Shown here piece after piece: positions 1 through 9,900 of a stretch of 64,000 nucleotides of DNA. Source of the DNA: Actinacidiphila sp965342175 (GTDB lineage Bacteria; Actinomycetota; Actinomycetes; Streptomycetales; Streptomycetaceae); assembly GCF_965342175.1 (NCBI RefSeq), contig NZ_CBDRBL010000010.1, positions 54,068 to 118,067 of the forward strand, read 5' to 3'. The notes beneath the pieces are model-generated. The model saw only the letters and a list, made by a program, of their open reading frames with translations, was not told the DNA's origin and did not search any database. How positions within the stretch are numbered: the stretch's first letter is position 1; every line of letters begins with the position of its first letter. The position numbers were made by a program, and so were the translations under genes.

Positions 1-2142
1 GACCGGGCCGACCTGATCCGCCGGGACGGCGGGTGGGCGCGGCGCCGCCTGGACCGCATCGACGTCCCGCCGACGATCCGCGACGCCGTGCTCGACCGCA
101 TCGGCCGGGTCGGACCCGACACCCGGGCCGTTCTGTACGCGGTGTCGGTGCTGTCCTGCCCGGCCGACTACGAGACCCTGCGCGCCGTCACCGGCCTGCC
201 GGACGACCGGTTCGCCGCACAGGCGGCCGAAGCCCTCGGCGGCGGCCTGCTGCGCGAGGTCCGGCCCGGGCAGTGGTCCTTCCGTCATTCGCTGGCCTGC
301 CACGCCGTGTACGACGCGATACCCGCCGAGGAACGGCGTGCCATGCATCTGCGGGCGGCCCGGGCCCTTGAGCGGTGCCCGCTGCCGCCCGTGGCGCAGC
401 TGGCCCGGCACTTCCGGCTCGCCGGCGAGGTCGAGGCGGCGTGCCGGTACACGGAGCAGGCGGCCGACCAGTGCGTCCAGTCCGGGGACGTGGCCACCTC
501 GGCCCTGCTGCTGCACAGCCTCGCCACCACCGTGGCCCTGCCGGCGGAGTCACTGGTGCGGCTGGTCACGAAGATCCAGTTCCAGGCGCTGTCCGGTTCC
601 GACCCGTACTCGCAGATCATCGAAGCGCTCCGAACGGCCCTCGACCACCAGGTCCTGACGCCGCGTGAGCAGGCGTCTGTGCGCTTCCAGGTGGGCCGGG
701 TGCTCATGGCGGCGGGCGAGATCGAGGCGGGCCGCGGTGAGATCCTCGAGGCGGTGCCCGACCTCTCCCCGCACTCCGCCGAGGCGGCGCGCGCCCGCAT
801 CCTGCTCGCCCTGCCCCTCGGCCACGCACTCCCCGTGACGGAGCACCTGCGGTGGCTGCGGGAAGCGCCGCCGGCCCGCTCGCTGTCGGCCGTCGACCGT
901 GTGCACCTGTCTGTGGAACGCGCCTTCGCGCTGCTGATGCTGGGCGAGGAGGCCGGGTGGGAAGCGGCCCGGCTCATCCCGGAGGAGGTCCGCGACCTGC
1001 GGGAGGCGTCCGTCGTCGCGATCGGCCACACGAACGTCGGCGAGGAGGCGATGCGGTGGGGACGGTACGACGAGGCCAGGGCGCGGCTGGCCACGGCCCA
1101 GGCACTCGCCGAGCGCCATCAACTGCTGGACTACCTCGACAGCATCGCCTCCTGCCGGGCTCACCTCGACTGGTTCACCGGTGCCTGGACGGGACTCGCC
1201 GAACGGATGGGGCGGCTGGCCGACGACGACCGGGTGCGGTGGAAGGACCGGTGCGAGGCCGCTCTGGTGGCGGGCCTGCTCCTGGGGGCCGCGGGGGACC
1301 GTGCCGCGGCGGAGGAGCGCCTGCGCTTCGCCGGACGCGACGATCAGCAACGCATCGAGGCCGCGGCCGCGTTGGCGCGGATGCGGCTGCGCGAGGGCAA
1401 GGCCGGTGAGGCGCTCCGGCTCACCGACGAGGTGGCCGAGACCGCCGTCGGCAGCGGAATCTGGACCAGGGCGGTCGAGCTCGCCCCGGTGCGGGTCGCG
1501 GCCATGGCGGCCGCCGGTCGGATCGGGTGCGCCACCGAGCTGGTGGACTCCTTCGAGAAGGCGCTGGGTGACCGGGACGCCCCGGCGGCGCAGGCGTCCC
1601 TGGTCCTGTGCCGTGCGATCCTGGCGGAGGCCGACGGCCGCTTCACGGACGCCGCGGCGCTGTTCGGCGCGGCGGCCGCCGCGTGGGAGGCGCTGCCGCG
1701 CCCGTACGACGCCCTGCTCGCCCGGGAGCGGGCCGCGCACTGCCTGCTCGCCGACGGCGGGGACGAGGCCGGGTTGCCGCAGCTGTCCGACGTCGCGCGG
1801 GCACTGTCGGAACTCGGCGCCCGCCATGACGCCGACCGCATCGGCCGGTTCCTCACCGCGCAGGGGGGCGAGGCCCCCGCGGCGGTGCGCGGCCGGGGGC
1901 GTCCGGGCTACGGCGACCGGCTCTCGCCGCGAGAGGTGGAGGTGGCCCGGCTGCTGGTCACTGGTTTGACGAATCGTCAGATCGCCGAGACCTTGGTGGT
2001 GTCGACGCAGACCGTCGCCAGCCAGGTGAAGTCGGCGATGCGCAAACTGCGCGTGACCTCGCGGACGGCACTCGCGCTCAAGGTCGTCGAGTCCGGCATC
2101 GCGGGGGAGGTGCGGCGGCCGTCGTCCCCCGGCGACGAGTAA
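1..2142 (+). CDS. LuxR-family transcriptional regulator, C-terminal part (5' end outside window)
   Basis: The reading frame is open from the first base, so the N-terminus, including any P-loop ATPase motifs, lies upstream of the window. What remains is about 713 codons: an alpha-helical, TPR-like Ala/Leu/Arg-rich middle and a C-terminal GerE/LuxR helix-turn-helix. The helix-turn-helix has the motifs LSPREVEVARLL, NRQIAETL and TVASQVKSAMRKL in roughly the last 70 residues. This is the layout of large LuxR (LAL/MalT-like) regulators, which bind DNA through the C-terminal domain and often control secondary metabolism or exoenzymes. The neighbour on the same strand is a secreted subtilase, so control of the protease is possible but not shown. 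Family call is firm; target is unknown. Confidence 0.9.
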   Translation, partial: DRADLIRRDGGWARRRLDRIDVPPTIRDAVLDRIGRVGPDTRAVLYAVSVLSCPADYETLRAVTGLPDDRFAAQAAEALGGGLLREVRPGQWSFRHSLACHAVYDAIPAEERRAMHLRAARALERCPLPPVAQLARHFRLAGEVEAACRYTEQAADQCVQSGDVATSALLLHSLATTVALPAESLVRLVTKIQFQALSGSDPYSQIIEALRTALDHQVLTPREQASVRFQVGRVLMAAGEIEAGRGEILEAVPDLSPHSAEAARARILLALPLGHALPVTEHLRWLREAPPARSLSAVDRVHLSVERAFALLMLGEEAGWEAARLIPEEVRDLREASVVAIGHTNVGEEAMRWGRYDEARARLATAQALAERHQLLDYLDSIASCRAHLDWFTGAWTGLAERMGRLADDDRVRWKDRCEAALVAGLLLGAAGDRAAAEERLRFAGRDDQQRIEAAAALARMRLREGKAGEALRLTDEVAETAVGSGIWTRAVELAPVRVAAMAAAGRIGCATELVDSFEKALGDRDAPAAQASLVLCRAILAEADGRFTDAAALFGAAAAAWEALPRPYDALLARERAAHCLLADGGDEAGLPQLSDVARALSELGARHDADRIGRFLTAQGGEAPAAVRGRGRPGYGDRLSPREVEVARLLVTGLTNRQIAETLVVSTQTVASQVKSAMRKLRVTSRTALALKVVESGIAGEVRRPSSPGDE

Positions 2143-2580
2143 ATTCCGGGTGCCGTCGCCACGAACGAAGAATTTCGCGGGCCGGGCGGCGGGATTAAAT
2201 CCCGCATCTGGCCAATCGAGGCCCGGCCGCGTCCGGTTGCACACTCGTGCCATGGTGCCCGCACAACAGCCGTCCCCCGAACCGGTCGATGACCCAGCCG
2301 GTTCGCCACGCCGCGCAGAGGACGGACCGGTGCCCGCACGACCGCGGGCCGAGCCGGACGACGCCCCGACCCCCGAGGGCGCGGGCCGTGACGTCGTCGG
2401 CGGCGAGTACGAACCGCTGTAGCGCGGAGGCCGTCGCCGAACCGTGAGCGCCGTCGGCGCCGGGTGCCCCCGAGTCTGCTGTCCGGACGCGGAGTCCTCG
2501 CCCGGACCTGGAGCCCGATCGATGGCGTCCTGCGTGGTTTTTCTCTAATGCTCCGTCAACCTTATTCAGGAGAGCCATAG
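2143..2580. other. Intergenic region upstream of the first subtilase
   Basis: This stretch of 438 bases has no convincing gene. It contains a perfect palindrome at 2190-2204 (entered separately) and an open frame of 56 codons from ATG 2252 to 2422 that lacks a ribosome binding site. A short T-rich stretch (about 2537-2565) lies just before the ribosome binding site of the subtilase and probably holds its promoter. Confidence 0.5.
2190..2204. promoter_or_regulatory. Palindrome CGGGATT-A-AATCCCG
   Basis: Two perfect 7-nt arms are separated by a single A, in the AT-richer DNA just after the LuxR regulator stop and about 375 bases before the subtilase start. The size and symmetry fit an operator for a dimeric regulator. 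No run of T follows, so a terminator role is less likely. Function is inferred only from symmetry. Confidence 0.35.
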
Positions 2581-5500
2581 ATGAGGCCAAGTGCAAGAAA
2601 GCGCCCAGGCAGACGTCTCGGCGCGTTGACCGTCGGTCTGACCGTCCTCGGCATGGTCGTGTCGACGACGGCGACCTTCGCCGCCGAGCCCGCCGAGCCT
2701 GCCGCCGCGCAGACGCCGAAGGCCGGCGTCGCGCGGACGGGCAGCCCGACGGCGGGCGCGGACGGCGACCTGGCGCGGATCGTCGCCGCGTCCGGCGGGT
2801 CCGTCCCGGTCACGCTGATCACCGGTGACAAGGTGCACCTCGGCGTCGGCGACGACGGCAAGCCCGTCGTGCGGGACATCGACCGTGCGGCGCGGCCCGA
2901 CGGACCTCCGGTCGTGTTCCACACCCTCACCCGCCAAGGCAAGGTCTACGTCGTACCGGACGACGCCCTCGCCCTGGTCGGCCAGGGACTGCTCGACTGG
3001 TCGCTGTTCGACGTGAGCGAACTGGCGACGCTCACGGCGGCGGGCAAGGGCGCCACGGTGCCGGTGCTCGTGACCTACACCGGCACCTCGGGCGCCGAAG
3101 CGGCGCGCAAGGTCGCCGGGGCGTCCGGCGGGAGGGCGCTGCCGAGCATCAACGGCCGCTCGATGAACGTCGACGACGACGGACGGTGGTGGAAGGACGT
3201 ACGGGGCAAGACGGCCGCCACGTCCGCCGCCGCCCGGTCCGCCGGATCCCTGGCGGGCGTCAAGAAGGTCTGGCTCAACGGCATGTCCCATGTCGACCTC
3301 GAGCAGTCGGTTCCGCAGATCAGCGCGCCCGTCGCGTGGGAACGCGGCTACGACGGCACCGGGGTGACCGTCGCGGTGCTGGACACGGGCATCGACGCCA
3401 CCCACCCGGACGTGGCCGGAAGCATCGTCGGGGCGCTCGACTTCACCGGCAGCCCCACGGGCCCCAAGGACGGGCACGGGCACGGCACCCATGTGGCGTC
3501 CACGGTCCTCGGCAGCGGCGCCGCGTCCAAGGGGCTGCGCAAGGGTGTCGCCCCCGGCGCCAAGCTGCTGGTCGGCAAGGTCTGCGACGACGCGGGGCAG
3601 TGCCCCGACGACGCGGTCATCGCGGCCATGGACTGGGCCGCCCACTCGGGGGCCAAGGTCGTCAACATGAGCCTGGGCGGCGAGCCGACCGACGGCACGG
3701 ACCCGAAGAGCCAGGCGCTCAACGAGCTGAGCCGCGCCACGGGAACGCTGTTCGTGGCCGCGGCCGGAAATTCGGGTTTTGTCGCCCAGAAGGTCGTCAC
3801 CCCGGGTTCCGCCGACGAGGCCCTGACCGTGGCGGCCGTCGACAAGAACGGCGACATGGCCGGTTTCTCCAACCGCGGACCGCGGATAGGTGACGGTGCC
3901 GCCAAGCCCGACATCGCGGCGCCCGGCGTCGGCATCGTCGCGGCGCGCGCCGCGGGCACGTCCATGGGCGCGCCGGTGGACGAGTACTACACCGCGTCCG
4001 ACGGCACCTCGATGGCCACCCCGCACGTGGCAGGCGCCGCGGCGATCGTCGCCCAGCAGCACCCGGACTTCTCCGGTCAGCAGATCAAGGCGCTGCTGAT
4101 GGACACCGCCGACGACCTGGGGCACGACCTGTACGCCCAGGGCGCCGGCCTGGTGGACCTGGCGACAGCCACCAACCCGCGGGTCGTGCCGAAGGGCAAC
4201 CTGAACTTCGGCCGCGAGGCCTACCCGCACGCGCCGGTGACCAAGAAGATCACCTACACCAACCGCGGCGACGAGGCGACCACGTTGCATCTCACGATGC
4301 CGGTCTCCTTCGCCGACGGCACGCCCGCCAGGTCCGGCCTGTTCACTCTCAGCGCGGACAAGGTGGTCCTCCCGGCGGGCGGCTCCGCCGAGGTGTCGGT
4401 GACGCTCGACGGCAGTGTGCTGGGCACCGACGGGGCGTACGGGGCCTACAACGGGGTGCTGACCGCCCGGGACGACTCGGGCGCGATACGGCTGAGCTCG
4501 GGCGTGCACAGCTTCGTCGAGGACCAGAAGTTCCCGCTGACGGTGAAGGTCGTCCCGCCCGCGGGCGCCACCGACGTCCGCTACGGCACCGCCACCTTCA
4601 TGCCGGTCGACGACAAGGTCTACCTGCACCCGGCCCTTGTGGACACCGCCACCGGCGCGGAAACCGTGACGGAGCAGCTCTTCCGCGGCGCCTATGCGGC
4701 GGAAATGCCCGTCAGCTGGCGGGACGCATCGGGTGAGTGGCAGCAGGCCGCACCGTTCGCACCCGAGGTGAACCTCACCAAGGCGACCACGGTCACCCTG
4801 GACCTGCGCGAGGCCAAGCCGCTGAGCGTGCGGTACCCGGAGTCGACCGAGACCTACTCCGCGTCCGCAACCGCCAACCGGGTCTCGGCGACCGGCGCGT
4901 GGTCGCACAGCACGGTGCTCCAGGCGGACTACCAGGCCGGCGAACCGCACTGGTGGGTGCTGCCGACCGGCAAGGTGAGCATGGGCGCCTTCACCCATGA
5001 CTTCTACAGCTCGCGGACGACTCCCGTCGTCACCCTGCGGGCCACCGGCGGCGCCGCGCCCATCAGCCTGTCCGCTCGCTATGTGACCCCTGACGTCTCG
5101 CTGGGCGAGACGCAGATGTGGTTCGGCAACGACGGCGACCCGGTCTTCCGTGAGGCCGCGATCCCGGTCCCGCGACTGCCGGTCAAGGGGCACCTCCCGG
5201 TGGTCTACGGGGGAGGCGGGTCCGCCGCCGAGCTGGCGGACGTCGACGCCCGGGGCAAGCTCGTCCTTCTGACGCCGTCCGACATCTGCGCCGGCACGTG
5301 CGACTTCACCAAGCTGCGCGACGAGCGGGTGGCGGCGGCGGCCGCCGCCGGCGCCGTCGGCGTGCTGGTCGCGGCCCCGGAGCTCACCTCGCTGGGCCGT
5401 CCCTCGGAACTCGACCAGTGCCTGGTCGGGCCGCAGAGCTGCCCGGCGCTCCAGACGTACGGCGCCCTGCCCGTCGTGAGCGTGCCCTACGCCGAGGCCG

Positions 5501-6261
5501 AGGGACTGATCAAGCGCCTCAAGGCCGACCGGGGGCAGGTCAAGATCGATCTGGGCGGCAGCGCCGTGCCGAAGGTGTACGTCGCCCGGTACCACGACGA
5601 GGGGCAGATCCGGCCGAACGACTACCGGGTCGAGAAGGGCGACCTGGACAAGGTCGACCTCTCCTTCCACGCGGCACGGCCCGGAGTGGTCCACCAGCTG
5701 AGCTGGATGCAGCACCTCAAGGCCACGCCCAACACCTCGCAGGTGTCCCTGCCCCAGCCGGCGACGCAGCAGAGCATGACCGTCTTCGTCAAGCGGCAGG
5801 ACGACGCGATCAGCCGGTTCACCGCATCCTGGGCCGAGCCCGGAACGGACTCCTTCCTGGAGCACAACCGCCAGGAGATGAGGGACATGGTCCTCACGGG
5901 CAGCGACGCCATCCACTGGAACGCGGGCCCCTCCGTACCCGGAGCGGTACCGCAGGTGCGGACCGAGTCCGGCTTCACGGTCCCGGTCGGACTGTGCGCG
6001 GGCTGTCGGCAGGGGGACACCTTCTATCCCACTGTCTACCTGACGGGCAGCGGGGGCGGGCGCCAGGCGCTCATCGGCATCATCGGCGACGAGCTCATCC
6101 AGCACACCTTCTCGGATGTCCCGAGCTGCGGGCCGGTCGTCTCGCCCACCTTGCCGAACCTCGACTACACCTGCGACGTCAAGCTGCGCGACGCGTCCGG
6201 TGACGAGATCGAGCGCCGCACCGAGCACCTCCCCGACGAGAGCTACGAGCTCCCCCTGTGA
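2581..6261 (+). CDS. Secreted S8 family serine peptidase (subtilase) with PA-like insert
   Basis: This 1226-residue exported subtilisin-like protease has an N-terminal signal (basic start, hydrophobic core, ending near TFAAEPAEP). A propeptide region carries the VTLITGD motif shared with the two other subtilases in this window. The catalytic domain has Asp268 (AVLDTGID), His304 (GHGTHVAST) and Ser477 (GTSMATPHVAG). A protease-associated-like segment (about residues 865-960, ARGKLVLLTP) and beta-rich regions follow. The start is supported by CAGGAGAG a few bases upstream. Unlike the other two subtilases it ends before the C-terminal GRTW-type domain; the next gene encodes that domain separately. 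Substrate is unknown; it probably degrades extracellular protein or processes a secreted precursor. Confidence 0.93.
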   Translation: MRPSARKRPGRRLGALTVGLTVLGMVVSTTATFAAEPAEPAAAQTPKAGVARTGSPTAGADGDLARIVAASGGSVPVTLITGDKVHLGVGDDGKPVVRDIDRAARPDGPPVVFHTLTRQGKVYVVPDDALALVGQGLLDWSLFDVSELATLTAAGKGATVPVLVTYTGTSGAEAARKVAGASGGRALPSINGRSMNVDDDGRWWKDVRGKTAATSAAARSAGSLAGVKKVWLNGMSHVDLEQSVPQISAPVAWERGYDGTGVTVAVLDTGIDATHPDVAGSIVGALDFTGSPTGPKDGHGHGTHVASTVLGSGAASKGLRKGVAPGAKLLVGKVCDDAGQCPDDAVIAAMDWAAHSGAKVVNMSLGGEPTDGTDPKSQALNELSRATGTLFVAAAGNSGFVAQKVVTPGSADEALTVAAVDKNGDMAGFSNRGPRIGDGAAKPDIAAPGVGIVAARAAGTSMGAPVDEYYTASDGTSMATPHVAGAAAIVAQQHPDFSGQQIKALLMDTADDLGHDLYAQGAGLVDLATATNPRVVPKGNLNFGREAYPHAPVTKKITYTNRGDEATTLHLTMPVSFADGTPARSGLFTLSADKVVLPAGGSAEVSVTLDGSVLGTDGAYGAYNGVLTARDDSGAIRLSSGVHSFVEDQKFPLTVKVVPPAGATDVRYGTATFMPVDDKVYLHPALVDTATGAETVTEQLFRGAYAAEMPVSWRDASGEWQQAAPFAPEVNLTKATTVTLDLREAKPLSVRYPESTETYSASATANRVSATGAWSHSTVLQADYQAGEPHWWVLPTGKVSMGAFTHDFYSSRTTPVVTLRATGGAAPISLSARYVTPDVSLGETQMWFGNDGDPVFREAAIPVPRLPVKGHLPVVYGGGGSAAELADVDARGKLVLLTPSDICAGTCDFTKLRDERVAAAAAAGAVGVLVAAPELTSLGRPSELDQCLVGPQSCPALQTYGALPVVSVPYAEAEGLIKRLKADRGQVKIDLGGSAVPKVYVARYHDEGQIRPNDYRVEKGDLDKVDLSFHAARPGVVHQLSWMQHLKATPNTSQVSLPQPATQQSMTVFVKRQDDAISRFTASWAEPGTDSFLEHNRQEMRDMVLTGSDAIHWNAGPSVPGAVPQVRTESGFTVPVGLCAGCRQGDTFYPTVYLTGSGGGRQALIGIIGDELIQHTFSDVPSCGPVVSPTLPNLDYTCDVKLRDASGDEIERRTEHLPDESYELPL

Positions 6262-6293
6262 CGGCACCCCAACACCTCAAGGAGACCTACACG

Positions 6294-6902
6294 ATGAACA
6301 CCGGTGTGCCATCAGCACGGCGCCGCAGAGGAGCCCTCGCGGTGCTCGCCGCCGCGGCGGTGCTGGCGCTCTCCGGCTGCAAGGGCGGTGACCTCGTCTC
6401 CTACGACCTGCCGGCGAAGTCGGCCCGGTACACGTTCGAGGCGCAGACCGACGGCGTCAAGACGGTGTGGGAGTACACCTCGGCCACGGCGACCAAGAAC
6501 GGCGCACCGTCCCTGAGCCCGTGCATGGGCGATGTGCTCGGCAGCAACAAGGCGGCGTGCCGGCCGGAGCCGCTGATCTTCCTGCGCTACGACTTCGACC
6601 TGGCCCTGGACAACACCGCCCCGGCCGGCAAGAAGCACGAGATCACCGTCGTCGCCTACTACCAGGAAAGCCTCACCGCCTTGCCCAAGGTGACGTCCCT
6701 GAAGGCGGAGACCACCTTCGACGGGGGCAGGACGTGGCACCCGGCGACCACCAGGGCCGCCGGCAAGGACACCTTCACCGCGACGATCGACAACCCCCTG
6801 CGGGACAAGGCCCCAGGCGGTGTCGGACTGAGGATCAGCGCGACCGACAGCCAGGGCGACACCGTCAGGCAGACCATCCCGACGGCGTACACCCTGCGCT
6901 GA
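6294..6902 (+). CDS. Lipoprotein resembling the detached C-terminal domain of the neighbouring subtilases
   Basis: The product has 202 residues. ATG 6294 is chosen because AAGGAG lies just upstream; the frame is open further 5'. The lipobox LSGC (Cys29) predicts lipid anchoring on the outer face of the membrane. The mature part matches in order the C-terminal domain of the subtilases at 6971 and 16591: a WEY/EWRF strand, then TTFDGGRTWHPA (against VSYDEGRTWRPA and LSYDDGRTWHKA), then DSQGDTVRQTIPTAYTLR (against the ends FRQTVVKAYLLK and VHQTVIRAFGLR). It starts 32 nt after the first subtilase, so it is probably co-transcribed with it. I infer that it is a surface-anchored partner domain of that protease. 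A standalone function is possible. Confidence 0.75.
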   Translation: MNTGVPSARRRRGALAVLAAAAVLALSGCKGGDLVSYDLPAKSARYTFEAQTDGVKTVWEYTSATATKNGAPSLSPCMGDVLGSNKAACRPEPLIFLRYDFDLALDNTAPAGKKHEITVVAYYQESLTALPKVTSLKAETTFDGGRTWHPATTRAAGKDTFTATIDNPLRDKAPGGVGLRISATDSQGDTVRQTIPTAYTLR

Positions 6903-6921
6903 CGGGGATCCGCACGACGCA

Positions 6922-6957
6922 GGCAGGGCCCGCCGGAGGTGACCGGCGGGCCCTGCC
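6922..6957. terminator. Bidirectional terminator hairpin
   Basis: A perfect 15-bp stem (6922-6936 with 6943-6957) has a 6-nt loop. It lies between the convergent lipoprotein gene (stop 6902) and the second subtilase (stop 6971), so it can serve both strands. There is no clear T-run, as is usual in actinomycetes. Confidence 0.8.
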
Positions 6958-6970
6958 GTGCGGTTCGGGA

Positions 6971-9900
6971 CTACTTGAGGAGGTAGGCCTTCACGACGGT
7001 CTGCCGGAAGGAGTTGCCGGCGGTGTCCTTGACGTACGTGCGGAAGCTGACGGATCCGCCCTTGGCGTTGCGCGGGTGGTCCACGGTCACGGTGCGCTCG
7101 GTGCCGGAGCCGGCGACCTCGGCCGGGCGCCAGGTCCTCCCCTCGTCGTAGGAGACCTCGGTGGTGAAGGTGCGGATCGCCACCTCCGCGGCGCCCACGG
7201 GACGCTGGATGACCACCGGCACGCGGAGCTTGTGCCCGGCCCGGGCGCGGTTCCACTCGTCGAGCTCGGGGGCCATGCGCACCGCGTACAGCGGCAGCGC
7301 CTGACGTGCCGTCGGGGTCTGCGACCGGAACCGCCACTCGGCCCGCAACTGCGTGGAGACGGAGCTGCGCGGGGCCAGATCGCGGTCCTGCTCGAGCGTC
7401 AGGCGGTAGTCGGCGGGCTCGGTGTCCTCCGGCACGGCGGCGTACCCGTAGAGGTAGGGGACCTCCTCGCCGTTGCGTGACAGCTCCCACTTCGGCTCAC
7501 TGCTGCTGCTTGTCCCGGCCAGCAGGTCCATGCCTCCGTTGGCGGCCTCCTGGACGCCGAACCACATGTCACCGCCCTCGCGGTAGGTGTCCATCTGCTC
7601 GGGCGAGAAGCCGACGGCCTGCACCGCCTGGTTCCAGCGCTCCTCGAACGCGCCCCCGGCCCGGTAGCCGCGCAGGGTGCTCAGGTACATCTGTCCGCGC
7701 GGGCTGTCCGGGTCGAAGATGTTCCACTGGTCGAAGCCGGTCTGCCAGCGCAGGCCATCGGCGGCCGAGAAGTAGTCGACCCGCCGGTCCGGCAGGCGCA
7801 GCCCGTCCATCCGCTGCAGGGGGAACCGGACGTTGTCGACGTACATGTAGAGCAGGCGCGTCGCGGTGGTGCCGGGCGCGGTGGCGGCGAAGGTGGTGGT
7901 CACCGCGGCCAGTTCGGACTTGCGGGGACGGTAGCCGGGGTCGGCCGGGATGGCGCCGTGCACCGGCCGGGTCAGGTAGTAGGCGGAGGAGGGGTTGCCG
8001 CCGCCCGGGGCGGGTTCGCCCCAGACCGAGCTCACCAGGTAGGTGAACGCGGAGTCCTTGGCCCGTGCCGTGGGGGTGGCGTACAGGTTCTCGATGTGGT
8101 CGTCGCCGACCGCGTCGTTCACGGTGACGGACAGCAGTTCGTCACCCTGGCTGATGGTGCCGATCTCCGTCGAGATGATCCGGGCGGTCCGGCTGGGGGC
8201 GGAGATCGTGACGGGCTTGGCGGCACGGGCGTCGATGACCGCCGACCGGTCGGCGGTCGTGACGACCTTCGGCACACCCACGACGGTGGCCTCGGTGAAG
8301 TCGCCGTCGAAGAAGAAACCGCTCACCGAGTAGGTCCCGTTGGGCAGGCGCAGCGCGGTGCCGGCCTTGCCGAGCAGTTCGCGCTCGTAGGTCCTGCCGT
8401 CGGCGGAGTCGATCAGCAGGTAGGCGTACTCGGGGGCCTCGCCGGCGCGGTCCTTCAGCTCCAGGCGCAGCTCGTGGGAGGGCTGCTCCAGGTCCATGCC
8501 GAACGGGACCCGGACCGACACACCGCCGTCGGTGGTGGTCGCGCGGACGACACCGCTGTAAGCGGCGTACGCGGTGGTGGCCCGCGGGTCCACGGTGAGG
8601 GTCACGTCCGCGCTTTCGCCGGCCGGCACGGTGACCTGATCGGCGCTGAGCCGGAAGAGCCCCTGCGGCGCGGGCTCGCCGAGTCTGCCGTGGCGCGCGG
8701 TGTGCGTCAGGTGCAGGGTGACCGGCGCGGTGCCCGGGTTGCGGTAGGTGATGGTCTCGGCCACCGGCGGCCGTTCGCCGTCGGACCACTGGAGGAGGCC
8801 GAAGTCCAGGGCGGTGGGCTCGGCGGTGACCTGCTGGTCGACGGCGCGGGCGAGGTCGACGCGGCCCGCGCCCTGGTAGTAGGCGCCGAGCTCCTTGGCG
8901 CCGGCGGTGGAGTGCATCAACTGCCGCTTGACCTGCTCCGGAGTCCAGTCCGGGTGCTGCTGGAACATGATGGCCGCGGCGCCGGCGACGTGCGGGGTGG
9001 CCATCGAGGTGCCGCTCATCGCGACATAGCCGTCATCGGCGGAGGTCCCGCCGGCCATGGCGGCGGTGACGTTCACACCCGGGGCGATGAGGTCGGGCTT
9101 GAGCCCCGAGTCACCGGTGCGCGGACCGACCGAGCTGAACTCGGCGCGGTCGTCGTCGGCCTCGGCGGCGCCCACGGCCAGGGCCCGGTCGGCGGAGGCC
9201 GGCGAGGAGACCGGGCTGCTCGCCCCGTTGTTGCCGGCGGCTGCGACGACCAGCGTGCCGTAGTCACGCGTGACGGCCTCGATCATGGCCTCCATCGCGT
9301 CGGTGTCGGGGGTGTCGGTATCGCCCAGGCTGAGGTTGACCACCTTCGCGCCCTGCCGGGCGGCCCAGGCGAGCCCCTCGATGACGGCGGAGTTGTCGCA
9401 GCTGCCGTCCGCCGTGCAGACCTTGCCCGCGAGGATCCGCGCCCCGGGCGCCACACCCTTGTACCGGCCCCCGGAGGCCGCACCAGAACCGGCCACCGTG
9501 GACGCCACATGGGTGCCGTGACCGTTCCGGTCGGCGGCGTCCGGCTCGCTGGTGAAATTCGCCGAGTCCACCACCAGCCCCTTCAGGTCCGGGTGGTTCG
9601 GGTCGTAACCGGTGTCCAACACCGCGACCTTGACCCCGTCACCGGTCAGGCCCTTCTCCCACGCGTGCGGCGCGCCGACGCGCGGCACCGTCGTGTCGAG
9701 CTGCACCTTGGCGCGGCCGTCGAGCCACACCCGGCGCACCCCCGCGCCGAAGGCCGCCGCGCCCGCCTCGCCGGGGGCGATGCCCTTCCAGAAGGCGCCC
9801 GCGTCCTCGCGGCGTTCGGACAGCGTGGCGAAGGAGGTCCCGGCGATGGTGTCGACCTCGCCGGCGCCCGCCGCGGACAGCCGCCGCTGGGCGGTGGCGG

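Noticed and set aside
2252..2422. Open frame of 56 codons ending YEPL between the LuxR and subtilase genes, considered as a small peptide precursor
   Set aside because: No ribosome binding site, Pro/Asp/Arg-rich composition typical of random GC-rich frames, and no maturation genes nearby.
2566..6267. Open frame of more than 1200 codons antisense to the first subtilase
   Set aside because: It mirrors the real gene's codon bias on the other strand; the sense frame has catalytic motifs, a signal peptide and a ribosome binding site.
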